Shown here: positions 39,932 to 52,955 of the stretch, piece by piece
Layout of the letters: every line of letters starts with the position of its first letter
Position numbering within the stretch: position 1 is the stretch's first letter
Origin: Auanema rhodensis
Lineage: Eukaryota; Nematoda; Chromadorea; Rhabditida; Rhabditidae
NCBI GenBank assembly: GCA_964057225.1
Contig: OZ059899.1
Coordinates: forward strand, 17,926,501-17,990,500
DNA length: 64,000 nt
Direction of reading: 5' to 3'
Position numbers and translations under genes: made by a program
The notes under the pieces: model-generated
What the model was told of the DNA's origin: nothing
Seen by the model: the letters and a program-made list of their open reading frames with translations, nothing else
Databases searched by the model: none

Positions 39932-42900
39932 TGTACACGTGGTGTGCACTCGGTATGTAACTCGCTTCACGTGAAAGATAAAGAGATGCGGTTTTCAAAA
40001 TTAGATTCCCCATGTCCATATTAGTCTAAAAACAAATTTTTATTGATATTGGTGTATGGTAACCATGACTTTGAAATTTACGTGAACTTTAATTTATGCT
40101 AATTAAATGTACACGTGGTGTGCACTCGGTATGTAACTCGCTTCACGTGAAAGATAAAGAGATGCGGTTTTCAAAATTAGATTCCCCATGTCCATATTAG
40201 TCTAAAAACAAATTTTTATTGATATTGGTGCATGGTAACCATGACTTTGAATTTTACGTGAACTTTAGTTTATGCTAATTAAACGTACACGTGGTGTGCA
40301 CTCGGTATGTAACTCGCTTCACGTGAAAGATAAAGAGATGCGGTTTTCAAAATTAGATTCCCCATGTCCATATTAGTCTAAAAACAAATTTTTATTGATA
40401 TTGGTGCATGGTAACCATGACTTTGAAATTTACGTGAACTTTAATTTATGCTAATTAAATGTACACGTGGTGTGCACTCGGTATGTAACTCGCTTCACGT
40501 GAAAGATAAAGAGATGCGGTTTTCAAAATTAGATTCCCCATGTCCATATTAGTCTAAAAACAAATTTTTATTGATATTGGTGCATGGTAACCATGACTTT
40601 GAAATTTACGTGAACTTTAATCTATGCTACATAAATGTACACGTGATGTGCACTTGGTATGTAACTCGCTTCACGTGAAAGATAAAAAGATGCGGTTTTT
40701 AAAATTAGATTCCCCATGTCCATATTAGTCTAAAAACAAATTTTTATTGATATTGGTGCATGGTAACCATGACTTTGAAATTTACGTGAACTTCAATTTA
40801 TGCTAATTAAACGTACACGTGATGTGCACTTGGTATGTAACTCGCTTCACGTGAAAGATGAAGAGATGCGGTTTTCAAAATTAGATTCCCCATGTCCATA
40901 TTAGTCTAAAAACAATTTTTTACTGATATTGGTGCATGGTAACCATGATTTTGAAATTTACGTGAACTTTAATTTATGCTAATTAAACGTACACGTGATG
41001 TGCACTTGGTATGTAACTCGCTTCACGTGAAAGATAAAGAGATGCGGTTTCTAAAATTAGATTCCCCATGTCCATATTAGTCTAAAAACAAATTTTTATT
41101 GATATTGGTGCATGGTAACCATGATTTTGAAATTTACGTGAACTTTAATTTATGCTAATTAAACGTACACGTGGTGTGCACTCGGTATGTAACTCGCTTC
41201 ACGTGAAAGATAAAGAGATGCGGTTTTCAAAATTAGATTCCCCATGTCCATATTAGTCTAAAAACAAATTTTTTTTGATATTGGTGTATGGTAACCATGA
41301 TTTTGAAATTTACGTGAACTTTAATTTATGCTAATTAAATGTACACGTGGTGTGCACTCGGTATGTAACTCGCTTCACGTGAAAGATAAAGAGATGCGGT
41401 TTTCAAAATTAGATTCCCCATGTCCATATTAGTCTAAAAACAAATTTTTATTGATATTGGTGCATGGTAACCATGACTTTGAATTTTACGTGAACTTTAA
41501 TTTATGCTAATTAAACGTACACGTGGTGTGCACTCGGTATGTAACTCGCTTCACGTGAAAGATAAAGAGATGCGGTTTTCAAAATTAGATTCCCCATGTC
41601 CATATTAGTCTAAAAACAAATTTTTATTGATATTGGTGCATGGTAACCATGACTTTGAAATTTACGTGAACTTTAATTTATGCTACATAAATGTACACGT
41701 GATGTGCACTTGGTATGTAACTCGCTTCACGTGAAAGATAAAAAGATGCGGTTTTTAAAATTAGATTCCCCATGTCCATATTAGTCTAAAAACAATTTTT
41801 TACTGATATTGGTGCATGGTAACCATGACTTTGAAATTTACGTGAACTTTAATTTATGCTAATTAAACGTACACGTGGTGTGCACTCGGTATGTAACTCG
41901 CTTCACGTGTAAGATAAAGAGATGCGGTTTTCAAAATTAGATTCCCCACGTCCATATTAGTCTAAAAACAAATTTTTATTGATATTGGTGCATGGTAACC
42001 ATGACTTTGAAATTTACGTGAACTTTAATTTATGCTAATTAAACGTACACGTGGTGTGCACTCGGTATGTAACTCGCTTCACGTGTAAGATAAAGAGATG
42101 CGGTTTTCAAAATTAGATTCCCCATGTCCATATTAGTCTAAAAACAAATTTTTATTGATATTGGTGCATGGTAACCATGACTTTGAAATTTACGTGAACT
42201 TTAATTTATGCTAATTAAACGTACACGTGGTGTGCATTCGGTATGTAACTCGCTTCACGTGTAAGATAAAGAGATGCGGTTTTCAAAATTAGATTCCCCA
42301 TGTCCATATTAGTCTAAAAACAAATTTTTATTGATATTGGTGCATGGTAACCATGACTTTGAAATTTACGTGAACTTTAATTTATGCTAATTAAACGTAC
42401 ACGTGGTGTGCACTCGGTATGTAACTCGCTTCACGTGAAAGATAAAGAGATGCGGTTAACAAAATTAGATTTCCTATGTCCATATTAGTCTAAAAACAAA
42501 TTTTTATTGATATTGGTGCATGGTAACCATGACTTTGAAATTTACGTGAACTTTAATTTATGCTAATTAAATGTACACGTGATGTGCACTTGGTATGTAA
42601 CTCGCTTCACGTGAAAGATAAAGAGATGCGGTTTTTAAAATTAGATTCCCCATGTCCATATTAGTCTAAAAACAATTTTTTACTGATATTGGTGCATGGT
42701 AACCATGATTTTGAAATTTACGTGAACTTTAATTTATGCTAATTAAACGTACACGTGGTGTGCACTCGGTATGTAACTCGCTTCACGTGAAAGATAAAGA
42801 GATGCGGTTTCCAAAATTAGGTTCCCCATGTCCATATTAGTCTAAAAACAAATTTTTTTTGATATTGGTGCATGGTAACCATGACTTTGAAATTTACGTG

Positions 42901-45860
42901 AACTTTAATTTATGCTAATTAAACGTACACGTGGTGTGCACTCGGTATGTAACTCGCTTCACGTGAAAGTTAAAGAGATGCGGTTTTCAAAATTAGATTC
43001 CCCATGTCCATATTAGTCTAAAAACAACTTTTTTTTGATATTGGTGCATGGTAACCATGACTTTGAAATTTACGTGAACTTTAATTTATGCTAATTAAAT
43101 GTACGCGTGGTGTGCACTCGGTATGTAACTCGCTTCACGTGAAAGATAAAGAGATGCGGTTTTCAAAATTAGATTCCCCATGTCCATATTAGTCTAAAAA
43201 CAAATTTTTATTGATATTGGTGCATGGTAACCATGACTTTGAATTTTACGTGAACTTTAATTTATGCTAATTAAACGTACACGTGGTGTGCACTCGGTAT
43301 GTAACTCGCTTCACGTGAGAGATAAAGAGATGCGGTTTTCAAAATTAGATTCCCCATGTCCATATTAGTCTAAAAACAAATTTTTATTGATATTGGTGCA
43401 TGGTAACCATGACTGTGAAATTTACGTGAACTTTAATTTATGCTACATAAATGTACACGTGATGTGCACTTGGTATGTAACTCGCTTCACGTGAAAGATA
43501 AAAAGATGCGGTTTTTAAAATTAGATTCCCCATGTCCATATTAGTCTAAAAACAATTTTTTACTGATATTGGTGCATGGTAACCATGACTTTGAAAGTTA
43601 CGTGAACTTTAATTTATGCTAATTAAATGTACACGTGGTGTGCACTCGGTATGTAACTCGCTTCACGTGAAAGATAAAGAGATGCGGTTTTCAAAATTAG
43701 ATTCCCCATGTCCATATTAGTCTAAAAACAAATTTTTATTGATATTGGTGCATGGTAACCATGATTTTGAAATTTACGTGAACTTTAATTTATGCTAATT
43801 AAATGTACACGTGGTGTGCACTCGGTATGTAACTCGCTTCACGTGAAAGATAAAGAGATGCGGTTTTCAAAATTAGATTCCCCATGTCCATATTAGTCTA
43901 AAAACAAATTTTTATTGATATTGGTGTATGGTAACCATGACTTTGAAATTTACGTGAACTTTAATTTATGCTAATTAAATGTACACGTGGTGTGCACTCG
44001 GTATGTAACTCGCTTCACGTGAAAGATAAAGAGATGCGGTTTTCAAAATTAGATTCCCCATGTCCATATTAGTCTAAAAACAAATTTTTATTGATATTGG
44101 TGCATGGTAACCATGACTTTGAATTTTACGTGAACTTTAGTTTATGCTAATTAAACGTACACGTGGTGTGCACTCGGTATGTAACTCGCTTCACGTGAAA
44201 GATAAAGAGATGCGGTTTTCAAAATTAGATTCCCCATGTCCATATTAGTCTAAAAACAAATTTTTATTGATATTGGTGCATGGTAACCATGACTTTGAAA
44301 TTTACGTGAACTTTAATTTATGCTAATTAAATGTACACGTGGTGTGCACTCGGTATGTAACTCGCTTCACGTGAAAGATAAAGAGATGCGGTTTTCAAAA
44401 TTAGATTCCCCATGTCCATATTAGTCTAAAAACAAATTTTTATTGATATTGGTGCATGGTAACCATGACTTTGAAATTTACGTGAACTTTAATCTATGCT
44501 ACATAAATGTACACGTGATGTGCACTTGGTATGTAACTCGCTTCACGTGAAAGATAAAAAGATGCGGTTTTTAAAATTAGATTCCCCATGTCCATATTAG
44601 TCTAAAAACAAATTTTTATTGATATTGGTGCATGGTAACCATGATTTTGAAATTTACGTGAACTTTAATTTATGCTAATTAAACGTACACGTGATGTGCA
44701 CTTGGTATGTAACTCGCTTCACGTGAAAGATGAAGAGATGCGGTTTTCAAAATTAGATTCCCCATGTCCATATTAGTCTAAAAACAATTTTTTACTGATA
44801 TTGGTGCATGGTAACCATGATTTTGAAATTTACGTGAACTTTAATTTATGCTAATTAAACGTACACGTGATGTGCACTTGGTATGTAACTCGCTTCACGT
44901 GAAAGATAAAGAGATGCGGTTTCTAAAATTAGATTCCCCATGTCCATATTAGTCTAAAAACAAATTTTTATTGATATTGGTGCATGGTAACCATGATTTT
45001 GAAATTTACGTGAACTTTAATTTATGCTAATTAAACGTACACGTGGTGTGCACTCGGTATGTAACTCGCTTCACGTGAAAGATAAAGAGATGCGGTTTTC
45101 AAAATTAGATTCCCCATGTCCATATTAGTCTAAAAACAAATTTTTTTTGATATTGGTGTATGGTAACCATGATTTTGAAATTTACGTGAACTTTAATTTA
45201 TGCTAATTAAATGTACACGTGGTGTGCACTCGGTATGTAACTCGCTTCACGTGAAAGATAAAGAGATGCGGTTTTCAAAATTAGATTCCCCATGTCCATA
45301 TTAGTCTAAAAACAAATTTTTATTGATATTGGTGCATGGTAACCATGACTTTGAATTTTACGTGAACTTTAATTTATGCTAATTAAACGTACACGTGGTG
45401 TGCACTCGGTATGTAACTCGCTTCACGTGAAAGATAAAGAGATGCGGTTTTCAAAATTAGATTCCCCATGTCCATATTAGTCTAAAAACAAATTTTTATT
45501 GATATTGGTGCATGGTAACCATGACTTTGAAATTTACGTGAACTTTAATTTATGCTACATAAATGTACACGTGATGTGCACTTGGTATGTAACTCGCTTC
45601 ACGTGAAAGATAAAAAGATGCGGTTTTTAAAATTAGATTCCCCATGTCCATATTAGTCTAAAAACAATTTTTTACTGATATTGGTGCATGGTAACCATGA
45701 CTTTGAAATTTACGTGAACTTTAATTTATGCTAATTAAACGTACACGTGGTGTGCACTCGGTATGTAACTCGCTTCACGTGTAAGATAAAGAGATGCGGT
45801 TTTCAAAATTAGATTCCCCACGTCCATATTAGTCTAAAAACAAATTTTTATTGATATTGG
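38700..45860 (+). repeat. Twenty-two-monomer tandem duplication, 3872-bp spacing
   Basis: Copy 1 is 38700-42571; copy 2 runs from 42572 to about 45860. Private mutations recur at exactly 3872 bp (22 x 176): GTTTCCAAAATTAGG (38939 and 42811), CAACTTTTTTTT, GTACGCGTGG, GTGAGAG, TCTATGCTAC (40625 and 44497), TTTATGCTAC (41681 and 45553) and CCCCACGTCC (about 41948 and 45820). So many shared singletons mean a recent event. Copy 2 loses the match at about 45860, where the 12-mer HOR takes over. Confidence 0.92.
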
Positions 45861-48027
45861 TGCATGGTAACCATGATTTTGAAATTTACGTGAACTTTAA
45901 TTTATGCTAATTAAATGTACACGTGGTGTGCACTCGGTATGTAACTCGCTTCACGTGAAAGATAAAGAGATGCGGTTTTCAAAATTAGATTCCCCATGTC
46001 CATATTAGTCTAAAAACAAATTTTTATTGATATTGGTGTATGGTAACCATGACTTTGAAATTTACGTGAACTTTAATTTATGCTAATTAAATGTACACGT
46101 GGTGTGCACTCGGTATGTAACTCGCTTCACGTGAAAGATAAAGAGATGCGGTTTTCAAAATTAGATTCCCCATGTCCATATTAGTCTAAAAACAAATTTT
46201 TATTGATATTGGTGCATGGTAACCATGACTTTGAATTTTACGTGAACTTTAGTTTATGCTAATTAAACGTACACGTGGTGTGCACTCGGTATGTAACTCG
46301 CTTCACGTGAAAGATAAAGAGATGCGGTTTTCAAAATTAGATTCCCCATGTCCATATTAGTCTAAAAACAAATTTTTATTGATATTGGTGCATGGTAACC
46401 ATGACTTTGAAATTTACGTGAACTTTAATTTATGCTAATTAAATGTACACGTGGTGTGCACTCGGTATGTAACTCGCTTCACGTGAAAGATAAAGAGATG
46501 CGGTTTTCAAAATTAGATTCCCCATGTCCATATTAGTCTAAAAACAAATTTTTATTGATATTGGTGCATGGTAACCATGACTTTGAAATTTACGTGAACT
46601 TTAATCTATGCTACATAAATGTACACGTGATGTGCACTTGGTATGTAACTCGCTTCACGTGAAAGATAAAAAGATGCGGTTTTTAAAATTAGATTCCCCA
46701 TGTCCATATTAGTCTAAAAACAAATTTTTATTGATATTGGTGCATGGTAACCATGATTTTGAAATTTACGTGAACTTTAATTTATGCTAATTAAACGTAC
46801 ACGTGATGTGCACTTGGTATGTAACTCGCTTCACGTGAAAGATGAAGAGATGCGGTTTTCAAAATTAGATTCCCCATGTCCATATTAGTCTAAAAACAAT
46901 TTTTTACTGATATTGGTGCATGGTAACCATGATTTTGAAATTTACGTGAACTTTAATTTATGCTAATTAAACGTACACGTGATGTGCACTTGGTATGTAA
47001 CTCGCTTCACGTGAAAGATAAAGAGATGCGGTTTCTAAAATTAGATTCCCCATGTCCATATTAGTCTAAAAACAAATTTTTATTGATATTGGTGCATGGT
47101 AACCATGATTTTGAAATTTACGTGAACTTTAATTTATGCTAATTAAACGTACACGTGGTGTGCACTCGGTATGTAACTCGCTTCACGTGAAAGATAAAGA
47201 GATGCTGTTTTCAAAATTAGATTCCCCATGTCCATATTAGTCTAAAAACAAATTTTTTTTGATATTGGTGTATGGTAACCATGATTTTGAAATTTACGTG
47301 AACTTTAATTTATGCTAATTAAATGTACACGTGGTGTGCACTCGGTATGTAACTCGCTTCACGTGAAAGATAAAGAGATGCGGTTTTCAAAATTAGATTC
47401 CCCATGTCCATATTAGTCTAAAAACAAATTTTTATTGATATTGGTGCATGGTAACCATGACTTTGAATTTTACGTGAACTTTAATTTATGCTAATTAAAC
47501 GTACACGTGGTGTGCACTCGGTATGTAACTCGCTTCACGTGAAAGATAAAGAGATGCGGTTTTCAAAATTAGATTCCCCATGTCCATATTAGTCTAAAAA
47601 CAAATTTTTATTGATATTGGTGCATGGTAACCATGACTTTGAAATTTACGTGAACTTTAATTTATGCTACATAAATGTACACGTGATGTGCACTTGGTAT
47701 GTAACTCGCTTCACGTGAAAGATAAAAAGATGCGGTTTTTAAAATTAGATTCCCCATGTCCATATTAGTCTAAAAACAATTTTTTACTGATATTGGTGCA
47801 TGGTAACCATGACTTTGAAATTTACGTGAACTTTAATTTATGCTAATTAAACGTACACGTGGTGTGCATTCGGTATGTAACTCGCTTCACGTGTAAGATA
47901 AAGAGATGCGGTTTTCAAAATTAGATTCCCCACGTCCATATTAGTCTAAAAACAAATTTTTATTGATATTGGTGCATGGTAACCATGACTTTGAAATTTA
48001 CGTGAACTTTAATTTATGCTAATTAAA
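43804..48027 (+). repeat. Tandem twelve-monomer HOR, two copies of 2112 bp
   Basis: Copy A is 43804-45915 and copy B 45916-48027. Markers at 2112-bp spacing are GTGTATGG (about 43925 and 46037), CTTTAGTTTATG, TCTATGCTAC (44497 and 46609), GATGAAG, TTTATGCTAC (45553 and 47665) and CCCCACGTCC. GATGCTGTTTTC near 47205 is private to copy B. Copy A is itself part of 22-mer copy 2, so the HORs are nested. Confidence 0.9.
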
Positions 48028-48731
48028 CGTACACGTGGTGTGCACTCGGTATGTAACTCGCTTCACGTGTAAGATAAAGAGATGCGGTTTTCAAAATTAG
48101 ATTCCCCATGTCCATATTAGTCTAAAAACAAATTTTTATTGATATTGGTGCATGGTAACCATGACTTTGAAATTTACGTGAACTTTAATTTATGCTAATT
48201 AAACGTACACGTGGTGTGCATTCGGTATGTAACTCGCTTCACGTGTAAGATAAAGAGATGCGGTTTTCAAAATTAGATTCCCCACGTCCATATTAGTCTA
48301 AAAACAAATTTTTATTGATATTGGTGCATGGTAACCATGACTTTGAAATTTACGTGAACTTTAATTTATGCTAATTAAACGTACACGTGGTGTGCACTCG
48401 GTATGTAACTCGCTTCACGTGTAAGATAAAGAGATGCGGTTTTCAAAATTAGATTCCCCATGTCCATATTAGTCTAAAAACAAATTTTTATTGATATTGG
48501 TGCATGGTAACCATGACTTTGAAATTTACGTGAACTTTAATTTATGCTAATTAAACGTACACGTGGTGTGCATTCGGTATGTAACTCGCTTCACGTGTAA
48601 GATAAAGAGATGCGGTTTTCAAAATTAGATTCCCCATGTCCATATTAGTCTAAAAACAAATTTTTATTGATATTGGTGCATGGTAACCATGACTTTGAAA
48701 TTTACGTGAACTTTAATTTATGCTAATTAAA

Positions 48732-50843
48732 CGTACACGTGGTGTGCACTCGGTATGTAACTCGCTTCACGTGAAAGATAAAGAGATGCGGTTTTCAAAA
48801 TTAGATTCCCCATGTCCATATTAGTCTAAAAACAAATTTTTATTGATATTAGTGCATGGTAACCATGACTTTGAAATTTACGTGAACTTTAATCTATGCT
48901 ACATAAATGTACACGTGATGTGCACTTGGTATGTAACTCGCTTCACGTGAAAGATAAAAAGATGCGGTTTTTAAAATTAGATTCCTCATGTCCATATTAG
49001 TCTAAAAACAAATTTTTATTGATATTGGTGCATGGTAACCATGATTTTGAAATTTACGTGAACTTTAATTTATGCTAATTAAACGTACACGTGATGTGCA
49101 CTTGGTATGTAACTCGCTTCACGTGAAAGATGAAGAGATGCGGTTTTCAAAATTAGATTCCCCATGTCCATATTAGTCTAAAAACAATTTTTTACTGATA
49201 TTGGTGCATGGTAACCATGATTTTGAAATTTACGTGAACTTTAATTTATGCTAATTAAACGTACACGTGATGTGCACTTGGTATGTAACTCGCTTCACGT
49301 GAAAGATAAAGAGATGCGGTTTCTAAAATTAGATTCCCCATGTCCATATTAGTCTAAAAACAAATTTTTATTGATATTGGTGCATGGTAACCATGATTTT
49401 GAAATTTACGTGAACTTTAATTTATGCTAATTAAACGTACACGTGGTGTGCACTCGGTATGTAACTCGCTTCACGTGAAAGATAAAGAGATGCGGTTTTC
49501 AAAATTAGATTCCCCATGTCCATATTAGTCTAAAAACAAATTTTTTTTGATATTGGTGTATGGTAACCATGATTTTGAAATTTACGTGAACTTTAATTTA
49601 TGCTAATTAAATGTACACGTGGTGTGCACTCGGTATGTAACTCGCTTCACGTGAAAGATAAAGAGATGCGGTTTTCAAAATTAGATTCCCCATGTCCATA
49701 TTAGTCTAAAAACAAATTTTTATTGATATTGGTGCATGGTAACCATGACTTTGAATTTTACGTGAACTTTAATTTATGCTAATTAAACGTACACGTGGTG
49801 TGCACTCGGTATGTAACTCGCTTCACGTGAAAGATAAAGAGATGCGGTTTTCAAAATTAGATTCCCCATGTCCATATTAGTCTAAAAACAAATTTTTATT
49901 GATATTGGTGCATGGTAACCATGACTTTGAAATTTACGTGAACTTTAATTTATGCTACATAAATGTACACGTGATGTGCACTTGGTATGTAACTCGCTTC
50001 ACGTGAAAGATAAAAAGATGCGGTTTTTAAAATTAGATTCCCCATGTCCATATTAGTCTAAAAACAATTTTTTACTGATATTGGTGCATGGTAACCATGA
50101 CTTTGAAATTTACGTGAACTTTAATTTATGCTAATTAAACGTACACGTGGTGTGCACTCGGTATGTAACTCGCTTCACGTGTAAGATAAAGAGATGCGGT
50201 TTTCAAAATTAGATTCCCCACGTCCATATTAGTCTAAAAACAAATTTTTATTGATATTGGTGCATGGTAACCATGACTTTGAAATTTACGTGAACTTTAA
50301 TTTATGCTAATTAAACGTACACGTGGTGTGCACTCGGTATGTAACTCGCTTCACGTGTAAGATAAAGAGATGCGGTTTTCAAAATTAGATTCCCCATGTC
50401 CATATTAGTCTAAAAACAAATTTTTATTGATATTGGTGCATGGTAACCATGACTTTGAAATTTACGTGAACTTTAATTTATGCTAATTAAACGTACACGT
50501 GGTGTGCATTCGGTATGTAACTCGCTTCACGTGTAAGATAAAGAGATGCGGTTTTCAAAATTAGATTCCCCATGTCCATATTAGTCTAAAAACAAATTTT
50601 TATTGATATTGGTGCATGGTAACCATGACTTTGAAATTTACGTGAACTTTAATTTATGCTAATTAAACGTACACGTGGTGTGCACTCGGTATGTAACTCG
50701 CTTCACGTGTAAGATAAAGAGATGCGGTTTTCAAAATTAGATTCCCCATGTCCATATTAGTCTAAAAACAAATTTTTATTGATATTGGTGCATGGTAACC
50801 ATGACTTTGAAATTTACGTGAACTTTAATTTATGCTAATTAAA
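48732..50843 (+). repeat. Further twelve-monomer HOR copy, offset by 13 monomers
   Basis: It matches 46444-48555 at 2288-bp spacing (TCTATGCTAC 46609 and 48897; TTTATGCTAC 47665 and 49953). The extra monomer in the spacing comes from a run of GTGTAAG monomers between 47852 and 48731 that alternate GCACTCGG and GCATTCGG, a local dimer pattern (352 bp). ATTAGTGCATGG near 48848 and TTCCTCATG near 48984 are private here. Confidence 0.85.
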
Positions 50844-51195
50844 CGTACACGTGGTGTGCACTCGGTATGTAACTCGCTTCACGTGAAAGATAAAGAGATG
50901 CAGTTATCAAAATTAGATTCCCCATGTCCATATTAGTCTAAAAACAAATTTTTATTGATATTGGTGCATGGTAACCATGATTTTGAAATTTACGTGAACT
51001 TTAATTCATGCTAATTAAATGTACACGTGGTGTGCACTCGGTATGTAACTCGCTTCACGTGAAAGATAAAGAGATGCAGTTATCAAAATTAGATTCCCCA
51101 TGTCCATATTAGTCTAAAAACAAATTTTTATTGATATTGGTGCATGGTAACCATGATTTTGAAATTTACGTGAACTTTAATTCATGCTAATTAAA

Positions 51196-52955
51196 TGTAC
51201 ACGTGGTGTGCACTCGGTATGTAACTCGCTTCACGTGAAAGATAAGGAGATGCGGTTTTCACAATTAGATTCCCCATGTCCATATTAGTCTAAAAACAAA
51301 TTTTTATTGATATTGGTGCATGGTAACCATGACTTTGAAATTTACGTGAACTTTAATTTATGCTAATTAAACGTACACGTGGTGTGCACTCGGTATGTAA
51401 CTCGCTTCACGTGTAAGATAAAGAGATGCGGTTTTCAAAATTAGATTCCCCATGTCCATATTAGTCTAAAAACAAATTTTTATTGATATTGGTGCATGGA
51501 AACCATGACTTTGAAATTTACGTGAACTTTAATTTATGCTAATTAAATGTACACGTGATGTGCACTTGGTATGTAACTCGCTTCACGTGAAAGGTAAAGA
51601 GATGCGGTTTTCAAAATTAGATTCCCCATGTCCATATTAGTCTAAAAACAAATTTTTATTGATATTGGTGCATGGTAACCATGACTTTGAAATTTACGTG
51701 AACTTCAATTTATGCTAATTAAACGTACACGTGATGTGCACTTGGTATGTAACTCGCTTCACGTGAAAGATGAAGAGATGCGGTTTTCAAAATTAGATTC
51801 CCCATGTCCATATTAGTCTAAAAACAAATTTTTATTGATATTGGTGTATGGTAACCATGACTTTGAAATTTACGTGAACTTTAATTTATGCTAATTAAAT
51901 GTACACGTGGTGTGCACTCGGTATGTAACTCGCTTCACGTGAAAGATAAAGAGATGCGGTTTTCAAAATTAGATTCCCCATGTCCATATTAGTCTAAAAA
52001 CAAATTTTTATTGATATTGGTGCATGGTAACCATGACTTTGAAATTTACGTGAACTTTAATCTATGCTACATAAATGTACACGTGATGTGCACTTGGTAT
52101 GTAACTCGCTTCACGTGAAAGATAAAAAGATGCGGTTTTTAAAATTAGATTCCCCATGTCCATATTAGTCTAAAAACAAATTTTTATTGATATTGGTGCA
52201 TGGTAACTATGACTTTGAAATTTACGTGAACTTCAATTTATGCTAATTAAACGTACACGTGATGTGCACTTGGTATGTAACTCGCTTCACGTGAAAGATG
52301 AAGAGATGCGGTTTTCAAAATTAGATTCCCCATGTCCATATTAGTCTAAAAACAATTTTTTACTGATATTGGTGCATGGTAACCATGATTTTGAAATTTA
52401 CGTGAACTTTAATTTATGCTAATTAAACGTACACGTGATGTGCACTTGGTATGTAACTCGCTTCACGTGAAAGATAAAGAGATGCGGTTTCTAAAATTAG
52501 ATTTCCCATGTCCATATTAGTCTAAAAACAATTTTTTACTGATATTGGTGCATGGTAACCATGATTTTGAAATTTACGTGAACTTTAATTTATGCTAATT
52601 AAACGTACACGTGGTGTGCACTCGGTATGTAACTCGCTTCACGTGAAAGATAAAGAGATGCGGTTTTCAAAATTAGATTCCCCATGTCCATATTAGTCTA
52701 AAAACAAATTTTTATTGATATTGGTGCATGGTAACCATGATTTTGAAATTTACGTGAACTTTAATTTATGCTAATTAAACGTACACGTGGTGTGCACTCG
52801 GTATGTAACTCGCTTCACGTGAAAGATAAAGAGATGCGGTTTTCAAAATTAGATTCCCCATGTCCATATTAGTCTAAAAACAAATTTTTTTTGATATTGG
52901 TGTATGGTAACCATGATTTTGAAATTTACGTGAACTTTAATTTATGCTAATTAAA
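51196..52955 (+). repeat. Ten-monomer duplicated block, copy 1 (partner at 57004-58763)
   Basis: The ten monomers start with the double variant GATAAGGAG / TTCACAATTAG. They recur 5808 bp (33 x 176) downstream, with CATGGAAACC and TCTATGCTAC (52065 and 57873) at the same spacing. Copy 1 has private GAAAGGTAAAG, TAACTATGAC and AGATTTCCC (52501) changes. Confidence 0.88.
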
